Positions 6,990-12,108 of a DNA stretch of 12,108 bases are shown here, one piece after another. The notes beneath the pieces were generated by a model. It saw only the letters and a list, made by a program, of their open reading frames with translations, did no database searches and was not told the origin of the DNA. The position numbers and the translations under genes were made by a program. Numbering within the stretch: the stretch's first letter is position 1; the number at the start of each line of letters is the position of its first letter. Where the stretch lies: positions 1-12,108 of the forward strand of contig JASHQT010000644.1 of NCBI GenBank assembly GCA_030039005.1, read 5' to 3'. This DNA comes from Bryobacteraceae bacterium. Lineage in GTDB: Bacteria; Acidobacteriota; Terriglobia; Bryobacterales; Bryobacteraceae.

Positions 6990-7432
6990 AAATAATGACT
7001 GAAAGTGATCGGTGCATGGATTTTGAACTCGCTCGAGTTTTACTGGTAGACGACGATCCTACCTCGCGTTTAACCCTGCAAACCGTGCTCGAAGCTAGCG
7101 GATATCATGTGGATTCAGCAGCTTCCGCCGCTGAAGCGGTGGGCAAACTGGAAGAACAGGAATACCAGTTGGTGCTGAGTGACCTGCAGATGGAGTCTCC
7201 CGAAGCAGGTCTCAAAGTTCTGGCTCATGCGCGTATGATGGATTACAAACCAGCGACTGCGATTGTAACCACCTATCAGAACGCCAAGCCTACCCACGGC
7301 AGACCGCAGAAACAGGCCCGGATGTTGATCACGCCCGAGGATGTTCCCGGTCTTCTAGCGAAGGTAGCCAACTTGATCAGCGAGCGCGCTGCCCGCAAGG
7401 TCCAGCGCGAGCTCCGTCACGCGACGAGCTAG
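6986..7432 (+). CDS. Stand-alone response regulator receiver protein, atypical C-terminal half
   Basis: A 148-aa single-domain receiver of the two-component type, presumably cytoplasmic, with no output domain. The N-terminal half is canonical: acidic pocket in VLLVDDDPTS (Asp22-24), TVLEASGY helix, and LVLSDLQM with the likely phospho-acceptor Asp66. TAIVTTY (91-97) supplies the switch Thr. After this the chain is short: the usual KPF loop is replaced by RPQKQARMLITPEDVPGLLAKV, so the conserved Lys is absent or displaced (Lys109 is a candidate) and helix 4 looks reduced. The last helix extends into a basic tail (SERAARKVQRELRHATS). The partner kinase is not nearby. ATG 6986 is used; in-frame ATGs at 6995 and 7016 are alternatives, and the receiver fold itself begins only at about residue 17. 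Stop overlaps that of the convergent hydrolase gene. Confidence 0.87.
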   Translation: MKIMTESDRCMDFELARVLLVDDDPTSRLTLQTVLEASGYHVDSAASAAEAVGKLEEQEYQLVLSDLQMESPEAGLKVLAHARMMDYKPATAIVTTYQNAKPTHGRPQKQARMLITPEDVPGLLAKVANLISERAARKVQRELRHATS

Positions 7433-8079
7433 TCGGCACAGGGCGGAACCGCCCGCGAGCCAGCTTCGAAGACTGCGGACTCGAACTCGTCGAGTTTGTC
7501 ACTGAAGAAGTGGTCGGCGGATTCGATCCAGATCAACTTCTTGGGTTCGGGAATCCCCGCGAAGTAGGTTTCCATCGCGGGTACCGCGCAGAACTGATCG
7601 TGGGTGCTCACGACGAAAACCTTGGGGACCCCGCATTGTCCGAGTGACTGGCTGTCGGACAGGTTTGCGGGAAAGCCCGCCGCGATCAGCCGCGCAACGC
7701 CCGGGGTCTGGCAGCCCAGCCGCAGGATAATGCGTGAGCCGAACGAAAATCCGGCGAGGGAAAACGGAAGCTGCGGATAGCGCGATCCGAGCACTGCCAG
7801 CGCGGCGCGGGCGTCTTCCAGTTCGCCGGCGCCATGGCCGTATTCGCCCTGGCTTAAATTGACGCCGCGATAGTTGAATCGCAATACCACGGCGCCGGCC
7901 CGGCGTAGCGCGCGTGCGATGCGGTAGACCACCTTGTTGTGCATGGTCCCGCCGTGCTGCGGATGCGGATGGCAAACCAGGGCGGCGAACCGTGGGTCCC
8001 GATCTTCCGGCTCTTCGAGCAGCGCTTCGAGCTTTCCCGCCGGACCTTCGATAAACAGGCTTTCGATGCGCCGGGGCAT
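7429..8079 (-). CDS. Alpha/beta hydrolase of the COG2945 type
   Basis: A 216-aa cytoplasmic alpha/beta-hydrolase, probably an esterase or acyl hydrolase; substrate unknown. It shows the family-specific block VCHPHPQHGGTMHNKVVYRI (about 35-54), then VVLRFNYRGVNLSQGEY, which carries the oxyanion and early strand elements. The nucleophile elbow GFSFGS places Ser112; Asp161 (STHDQF) and His190 (SADHFF) complete the triad. Numbering uses the ATG at 8079, which overlaps the yajQ stop as TGATG; a TTG one codon earlier (8082) is possible. The overlap indicates coupling and makes it the last gene of the minus operon. Its TAG shares the palindromic CTAG (7429-7432) with the stop of the convergent receiver gene, so no intergenic terminator exists between them. 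Confidence 0.9.
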   Translation of the reverse strand: MPRRIESLFIEGPAGKLEALLEEPEDRDPRFAALVCHPHPQHGGTMHNKVVYRIARALRRAGAVVLRFNYRGVNLSQGEYGHGAGELEDARAALAVLGSRYPQLPFSLAGFSFGSRIILRLGCQTPGVARLIAAGFPANLSDSQSLGQCGVPKVFVVSTHDQFCAVPAMETYFAGIPEPKKLIWIESADHFFSDKLDEFESAVFEAGSRAVPPCAD

Positions 8080-8579
8080 CAATTGGATCTGTAATTGGTG
8101 AACTGCATGTCGATGCCGAAATCGTGGCCGCGCAGCAGCGCGATCACTTCCTGCAACGTATCGCGGTCCTTACCGGAGATCCGCACGAAATCGCCTTGAA
8201 TGGAGGCCTGCACTTTCTTCTTGCTGTCTTTCACCGCTTTCACGATTTCGCGCGCCTTCTCGGTGGCGATGCCCTGCTGCAGCGTGATTTCCTGGCGAAC
8301 ACTGGAGCCGGCCGCCGGTATGATGGCGCCGAAGCTCAGGCCTTTCAGCGGGACCTTGCGCTTGACCAGCTTTTGCTCCAGCACCTCGGTGATGGCCTTC
8401 AGCTTAAACTCGTCGGCGCTGGCCAGCACGACTTTGTGGTCCTTCTCGATGAGCTGGATGTCGGATTTGGAATCTTTCAAATCGTAACGCTGATGGATCT
8501 CCTTCAGCGCCTGCTGGACGGCATTGTTCACTTCCGCCAGGTCGATTTTGGAGACGATATCGAAGGTGTTTTCGGGCAT
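8079..8579 (-). CDS. yajQ: YajQ family nucleotide-binding protein
   Basis: YajQ proteins are small cytoplasmic proteins with two ferredoxin-like domains. Members bind nucleotides, and a Xanthomonas member is a c-di-GMP effector. The 166-aa product starts MPENTFDIVSKIDLAEVNNA, the typical N-terminus, followed by RYDLKDSKSDIQL. The middle has LVKRKVPLKGLSFG, and the C-terminus VKDSKKKVQASIQGDFVRIS then LLRGHDFGIDMQFTNYR, all family hallmarks; the length is normal. It lies 21 nt after a receiver gene and its stop overlaps the hydrolase start by one base. Its location after a receiver gene suggests signalling, which is inference. The upstream spacer carries an inverted repeat rather than a clear Shine-Dalgarno. 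Confidence 0.95.
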   Translation of the reverse strand: MPENTFDIVSKIDLAEVNNAVQQALKEIHQRYDLKDSKSDIQLIEKDHKVVLASADEFKLKAITEVLEQKLVKRKVPLKGLSFGAIIPAAGSSVRQEITLQQGIATEKAREIVKAVKDSKKKVQASIQGDFVRISGKDRDTLQEVIALLRGHDFGIDMQFTNYRSN

Positions 8580-8587
8580 GCGATCTA

Positions 8588-8602
8588 AGCTCGTTACGAG
8601 CT
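8588..8602. repeat. 7-bp inverted repeat between receiver gene and yajQ
   Basis: AGCTCGT and ACGAGCT are exact reverse complements around a single T. The repeat spans the spacer before yajQ and reaches into the stop codon of the receiver gene. With a one-base centre it suits a protein-binding palindrome better than an RNA hairpin, though a shorter stem with a 3-5 nt loop could form. No T-run follows on the minus strand. Confidence 0.5.
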
Positions 8603-9215
8603 AATGTCCCAATGCTATCAGGACTCGTTCGGTGATTTCCTGGATCATGGCGGGCAGAGCGGCGTCCAGCGCGAGGGTGACGGCGGCGCGCACGCGCTCG
8701 GCATCGATTTCCGGGGGCACGGCCTGCGGCGCCGGCTGGGAGCTTGCTTCGACGGCCTTCGGTGGCTCGAGCGATGAGACCGGCGCCGGTTCGACAGCCG
8801 GCGGCGGCGCGGAAGCGGCCTGCTCAGCAGGATGGCTGCGGGCATCCTGCGCCTCCTTGACCAGCGGCTGGATGATTCCGATCACCCGGGAAGCCTCGAA
8901 CGGCTTCTTGATGATGGCGTCGCAACCGGCGCGTTTGGCTTCGTCTTCGTCGAACGGCTCGAGCAGGCCCGCGGTCAGCACCACGCGCACATGTTTGAAA
9001 CGCGGCTCGCCTTTCACGTAGCGGCAAAGCTCGAAACCAGACCTGCCGGGCAGAAAGACATCGGCCATGATCGCGTCGGGGTCGACATCGGCCAGGCGCG
9101 CCATGACCGCGTTACCGTCGGTGAGGCTGACCACCTCAAAGCCCTCCTCGCGCAGGATGCGCTCGCCCATGCGCTGGGCGTGAGGGCTGTCGTCAGCCAG
9201 CAGGATGCGGCTCAT
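8601..9215 (-). CDS. Response regulator: receiver, Pro/Ala-rich linker and C-terminal helix
   Basis: A 204-aa two-component protein. Residues 1-120 form a canonical receiver: MSRILLADDS with Asp8/Asp9, IMADVFLPGRSG with phospho-acceptor Asp52, VVLTAG with Thr81, and IIKKPFE with Lys104. Residues 125-168 are a disordered Pro/Ala/Ser-rich linker. Residues 170-202 form a predicted amphipathic helix, ERVRAAVTLALDAALPAMIQ then EITERVLIAL, possibly a docking or oligomerisation element; the 'LDAALPxMIxEITERVL' pattern recalls the C-terminal helical region of PopZ-like polar organisers, but only loosely. There is no DNA-binding or enzymatic output domain. The ATG at 9215 is used because the upstream extension of the frame (to 9506) is an Arg-rich shadow of the bamD tail. 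It starts 4 nt after bamD ends, so it is in the same operon. Confidence 0.9.
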   Translation of the reverse strand: MSRILLADDSPHAQRMGERILREEGFEVVSLTDGNAVMARLADVDPDAIMADVFLPGRSGFELCRYVKGEPRFKHVRVVLTAGLLEPFDEDEAKRAGCDAIIKKPFEASRVIGIIQPLVKEAQDARSHPAEQAASAPPPAVEPAPVSSLEPPKAVEASSQPAPQAVPPEIDAERVRAAVTLALDAALPAMIQEITERVLIALGH

Positions 9216-9219
9216 CGAT

Positions 9220-10563
9220 TCAGTTCGATGGCGGAGCCGGATTCGACGGCGGAGCAGTGCTCGAGGGCTGAGCGGGCTGCGCCGAAGCCGGCTGACTATC
9301 CGCGGGCGCCGCGTTCTGCTGCTGCTGTTGCTTCTTATTTTTCTTCTTCTTCTTGGCGTTGGGCTGGTCAGCCGGAGTTTGCGAGGCCGGTTGCGCGGCC
9401 TGACTGGACGCAGCTTGACCTTGTGCGGCTTGACCCTGTTCTGCTTGACCCGACGCGGTCTGACCTTCGGCGGCTTGACCCTGCGCGGGTGGATTGGCGC
9501 GAGCATCGGGCTTGTTGTCGAGAGCCGAAGAGTTGCCCACCGGCTCGGCGGTCACGTCGGTGACTCCGCCCGCCCCTGCGGCACCCGCGGGTTGCGGAAC
9601 CAAGGGCGGAACGGACGGCCGCAAGTTGGTCATGGCCGGATCGCCGGTCTTGGCTGCCATACTCATGTCCGGATTGCGGTGCAGCCACATGGTATCGCGC
9701 GTGATCATGCCAAGTTTCGTGCGATGGTCCTTTTCGTATTGCATGCGCGCAACGGCCGCTTTATCGGGCTCCGGAACCGGCATTTCGAGTTCTTTCAGCC
9801 TCCTTGTCGCGTCGTCGGCATATTCACTCAGAGGATAATCACGCACGATCTGAGCGAAGGCCTGGCCTTCCTGCTTGCGGAAGCGGTTGCCGAGCCTTCC
9901 ATAAGCCTCGCCCATTTCCCAAAGCGCCAGATCGGCTTTGCTATAAAGCGGATATTGATCCACCAGATGGCTCAAGCGGTTCACGGCCGCGGAATTGTCG
10001 CCGCGCTTCAGATAAAAGCTGCCCACCAGATATTCGCTCTCCGCCATCGATTCCTGAATGTTGCGCAATAGCTGCCTGGTTTCCTCCACGTACTTGCTGT
10101 TGGGGAATTGCGTGATCAGAGCGCGGCACTCGTCTTCGGCCCGGATGGCCTGGGTTTGATCGCGGTCCGACTTATCCATCTGCTTGTAATGGATCTGGCA
10201 GATTTTGTTCTGCGATTCGGCCGCTTCCTCCATGGTGGGATAAAACAGGATGAAGTCCTTGTACTCGGCTTCGGCCTGCGCCAGCCCCGCGGCGCCGCCT
10301 TCGCGGAACCAACTGTCGGCGATGGCGAGCTTGGCCTTGGCCAGGAACTCGCTCTGATCGTAGGTGTTGATCATCGTGTTGAGCGTGATGCGCGCAATCT
10401 CATAGCGGCCGTGCTCAATATCGTTGATGGCCTTGTCGAACAGGACCTTGTCGGGCTGCTTGGTGTCCTTGGTGATGGGGTCGTCGTATTTCTTGGCCTT
10501 GAAGCCGCAGGATGTGGTGAGCCCAGCCACCAGAAGCACAGTAGGTAAGTATCGTAATGCCAT
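9220..10563 (-). CDS. bamD: BamD-like outer-membrane assembly lipoprotein with long low-complexity tail
   Basis: BamD is the essential TPR lipoprotein of the BAM complex that inserts beta-barrel proteins into the outer membrane; it faces the periplasm. The 447-aa product has a signal peptide (MALRYLPTVLLVAGLTTSCG) with likely lipidated Cys19; the lipobox LTTSC is atypical at -3. TPR-like helical repeats follow at about 38-260: KAINDIEHGRYEIARITLNT, YKDFILFYPTMEEAAESQ, ECRALITQFPNSKYVEETR and YLKRGDNSAAVNRL. BamD is normally about 245 aa; here about 185 residues are added, with a Pro/Gly/Ala stretch, GQAA repeats (360-392), a Lys tract then a Gln tract (404-416), and a Pro/Ser end. ATG at 10563 is preferred over TTG at 10569 because AGGG lies 6 nt upstream. 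It begins 16 nt after rpe ends. BamD versus a related YbgF-like TPR protein is the main uncertainty. Confidence 0.88.
   Translation of the reverse strand: MALRYLPTVLLVAGLTTSCGFKAKKYDDPITKDTKQPDKVLFDKAINDIEHGRYEIARITLNTMINTYDQSEFLAKAKLAIADSWFREGGAAGLAQAEAEYKDFILFYPTMEEAAESQNKICQIHYKQMDKSDRDQTQAIRAEDECRALITQFPNSKYVEETRQLLRNIQESMAESEYLVGSFYLKRGDNSAAVNRLSHLVDQYPLYSKADLALWEMGEAYGRLGNRFRKQEGQAFAQIVRDYPLSEYADDATRRLKELEMPVPEPDKAAVARMQYEKDHRTKLGMITRDTMWLHRNPDMSMAAKTGDPAMTNLRPSVPPLVPQPAGAAGAGGVTDVTAEPVGNSSALDNKPDARANPPAQGQAAEGQTASGQAEQGQAAQGQAASSQAAQPASQTPADQPNAKKKKKNKKQQQQQNAAPADSQPASAQPAQPSSTAPPSNPAPPSN
9398..9487. repeat. 15-bp tandem repeat inside the bamD-like tail
   Basis: About six imperfect copies with a period of 15 bp, marked on the plus strand by GCTTGACC-like cores at 9413, 9428, 9443, 9458 (GTCTGACC) and 9473, and a diverged one at 9398. 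They encode the GQAAQ/GQTAS/GQAEQ pentapeptides of the tail. The in-frame period lets copy number vary without shifting the frame. Confidence 0.8.
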
Positions 10564-10579
10564 ATCCAACCCTAATATC

Positions 10580-11254
10580 TTAAACCTTTACGAGCACGCC
10601 TTCGCGGGCCGCGCGTTGTAACTCGGTAAACGCCTGGCCGGGGTCCGGGGTGTGAAAAATCGAAGACCCTGCTACCAGCCAGTCACACCCGGCGCGGGTG
10701 ATTTCCCCGGCGTTTTCGGCGGAAACGCCGCCATCGATCTCGATCTTGAAGTTCAAACCTAACTCTTTGCGGCGCCACGCGAGCGCCTGGATTTTCTTGA
10801 GGGCGTTGGGGATGAATGCCTGGCCCCCAAACCCCGGATTGACGCTCATGATGAGCACGTGATCCACCAGATCGAGGACCTCGTAGATCATCATCAGGGG
10901 CGTGGCGGGGTTCAGGACGACGCCGGGGCGCCCGCCTTCGTCGCGGATCATGCGCAGCGTGCGATCGAGATGCGTGCAGGCTTCCTGGTGGACGAGCAGG
11001 TAATCGGCGCCGGCCTTGATGAACTCCGGGGCGTATTTATCGGCGTCGGAAATCATCAGGTGCACATCCAGCTTGAGGCGCGTGGCCTTGCGGATGGATT
11101 CGACCACCGGGATCCCGATGCTGATGTTGGGGACGAAATGTCCGTCCATGACGTCGACGTGCAGAAACGAAGCTCCAGCGCGCTCGACCTTGGCGATTTC
11201 ATCGCCTAGGTGCGCAAAATCGGCCGAGAGGATGGAAGGCAGGATTTCGATCAT
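10580..11254 (-). CDS. rpe: Ribulose-phosphate 3-epimerase
   Basis: Rpe interconverts ribulose 5-phosphate and xylulose 5-phosphate in the cytoplasmic pentose phosphate pathway. The 224-aa TIM barrel is full length. It opens with IEILPSILSADFAHLG, followed by LHVDVMDGHFVPNISIG with metal ligands His32 and Asp34. KLDVHLMI supplies His65, and the phosphate-binding segment is MSVNPGFGGQ (136-145). IEIDGGV supplies Asp174, which with Asp34 acts as acid/base, and the barrel ends with VAGSSIF. Every key residue is present. A TGCTAACAT extended -10-like element lies on the minus strand at 11281-11273, about 20 nt before the ATG, without a good -35, so rpe may head the operon of rpe, bamD-like, receiver, yajQ and hydrolase genes. 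No clear Shine-Dalgarno is seen. Confidence 0.97.
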   Translation of the reverse strand: MIEILPSILSADFAHLGDEIAKVERAGASFLHVDVMDGHFVPNISIGIPVVESIRKATRLKLDVHLMISDADKYAPEFIKAGADYLLVHQEACTHLDRTLRMIRDEGGRPGVVLNPATPLMMIYEVLDLVDHVLIMSVNPGFGGQAFIPNALKKIQALAWRRKELGLNFKIEIDGGVSAENAGEITRAGCDWLVAGSSIFHTPDPGQAFTELQRAAREGVLVKV

Positions 11255-11296
11255 GCGGAGAAACTTATGTTGATGTTAGCACGGGGCGGCGGCCGA

Positions 11297-12108
11297 TCAG
11301 GGTGTAACAACGAACTCCTGGTCGATGGGCGCGCTGCCCGGCGCATGCGTAGAGGCGTAGTGCCCCTTGAGGTCGCGCCCATATGCGTCCGTGACGGTAA
11401 TTTGGAGCTGGCGATTTGCGGGCGCAGAGAAGTTGAGCGTCCCATCCTGCCCGTGAATGACATATTCCTCCAATACCCAAGGCAGTTCCCCGGGGTGAAC
11501 GGGCGAAGCGACGCATCGAATCTGCGCGGTGTCCATTGGAGCGCCATCAGGAAAGTGCACGCGAACCGTTACGTCTCGGAACTCTACCGGTTTACCGGCG
11601 GAGAGATGCAGGCCGGTGAGGTGAACGCCGCCAGACCTGATTTCTATGACCTTCGCGTTCGCTCGATTGCTTCCCATCGGGTAAAACGTGCTTTCGTCGA
11701 GGAGCCCCGCTTCGATACCGCGGGTCCGAGGTCCATCAGGATTGAATATTAGAAGGTACCGACCGATGGGCACGTTACTGAATTGGAAGCTGGCATCTGC
11801 CTGCTCTGTGTATGCATCTCGGAACCAAGCGTGCGGCTCCTCGGGCGAAGCGGGCCGATCAAGATCGATGAGGCCGACGCGAGCTTTCTTCATGGTCTTG
11901 CCATTCTCGTCCAATACGTGTCCGGAGATGGTGTTGTCGATGTGGAGCGCGAGATCCTGGACGGCGCAGGCGCCGGTGAGTGAAACGTCCACAGCCTCGG
12001 ACGAGTAGGGGGGAAGAATTGCACGAACCCGGTATTGTCCCGAACTCGGCAACGGCAGAGTGTATCGGCCGTCGGGATCGGTAACGGTGGATTGCTCTCG
12101 GCCTAGGC
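11297..12108 (-). CDS. Carboxypeptidase-regulatory-like beta-sandwich protein, N-terminus beyond window
   Basis: The last 269 codons of a protein whose start lies right of the window; the frame is open up to base 12108. Two repeated modules of the carboxypeptidase D regulatory-like (CarboxypepD_reg/Cna-B) kind are seen: STVTDPDGRYTLPLPSSGQY near the edge, then NTISGHVLDENGKTMKKARV leading to FQFSNVPIGRYLLIFNPDG. A third beta-rich segment (VEFRDVTVRVHFPDGAPM, later LQITVTDAYGRDLKGHYAS) closes the protein. Such modules are stability or adhesion domains in exported proteins and are very common in Acidobacteriota, often on TonB-linked receptors, but no barrel or catalytic domain is visible here. 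Probably exported; the signal would be off-window. The 42-bp gap to rpe has no clear terminator, so it could be co-transcribed with rpe. No specific function can be given. Confidence 0.82.
   Translation of the reverse strand, partial: LGREQSTVTDPDGRYTLPLPSSGQYRVRAILPPYSSEAVDVSLTGACAVQDLALHIDNTISGHVLDENGKTMKKARVGLIDLDRPASPEEPHAWFRDAYTEQADASFQFSNVPIGRYLLIFNPDGPRTRGIEAGLLDESTFYPMGSNRANAKVIEIRSGGVHLTGLHLSAGKPVEFRDVTVRVHFPDGAPMDTAQIRCVASPVHPGELPWVLEEYVIHGQDGTLNFSAPANRQLQITVTDAYGRDLKGHYASTHAPGSAPIDQEFVVTP

Noticed and set aside
9398..9487. Possible CRISPR array or DNA-binding repeat
   Set aside because: Units are only 15 bp, contiguous and in frame with the protein, so this is a coding tandem repeat.
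9216..9506. N-terminal extension of the receiver gene
   Set aside because: Reads as Arg/Lys/Pro-rich translation of the bamD tail in another frame; the receiver fold begins exactly at ATG 9215.
9205..10071. 288-codon plus frame opposite the bamD-like gene
   Set aside because: Composition (Arg/Leu/Ser runs opposite the low-complexity tail) is explained by the repeat on the other strand.

Overview
The window looks like chromosomal DNA of a GC-rich, Gram-negative (diderm) bacterium, most likely an Acidobacteriota member of the Solibacter/Bryobacter kind. This rests on a MacB-like permease of the 'acidobacterial duplicated orphan permease' type, a hopanoid gene (hpnH), a BamD-like outer-membrane assembly lipoprotein with a long low-complexity tail, and a carboxypeptidase-regulatory-like protein. 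The taxonomic call is inference from gene content and protein style. No rRNA, tRNA, CRISPR array, insertion sequence or prophage gene was seen.

Layout. (1) 1-2244, minus: N-terminal 748 codons of an orphan MacB/FtsX-type permease running off the left edge. (2) 2245-2622: divergent intergenic region with a possible near-leaderless promoter for hpnH. (3) 2623-6840, plus: five tightly packed genes: hpnH (radical SAM adenosylhopane synthase), an uncharacterised 136-aa protein overlapping it by ATGA, a WalJ/YycJ-like metallo-beta-lactamase-fold hydrolase that appears to start at AUU, a RibD-C/DHFR-like reductase, and purB overlapping the reductase by 8 nt. (4) 6841-6985: a structured leader with a 10-bp stem and a 19-codon ORF that overlaps the next start. 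(5) 6986-7432, plus: a stand-alone, partly degenerate receiver protein. (6) 7429-12108, minus: a partial beta-sandwich protein, then rpe, a bamD-like gene, a receiver protein with a Pro/Ala linker and C-terminal helix, yajQ, and an alpha/beta hydrolase. From rpe to the hydrolase the spacing is 25 nt or less throughout, so this reads as one operon.

How the genes fit together. The plus cluster joins hopanoid side-chain synthesis (HpnH adds a 5'-deoxyadenosyl group from SAM) with purine biosynthesis (PurB) and three less defined enzymes or factors. The minus cluster joins a central-carbon enzyme (Rpe), outer-membrane protein assembly (BamD), a phosphorelay receiver and YajQ, a family with c-di-GMP-binding members. 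That is a plausible envelope/signalling unit, but the link is inferred from position only.

The best candidates for something new are the AUU-initiated hydrolase with a 10-bp perfect palindrome just ahead of its Shine-Dalgarno, the unknown protein translationally coupled to hpnH, and the structured leader/short ORF before the receiver gene. No complete, clearly novel multi-gene system could be demonstrated from sequence alone.
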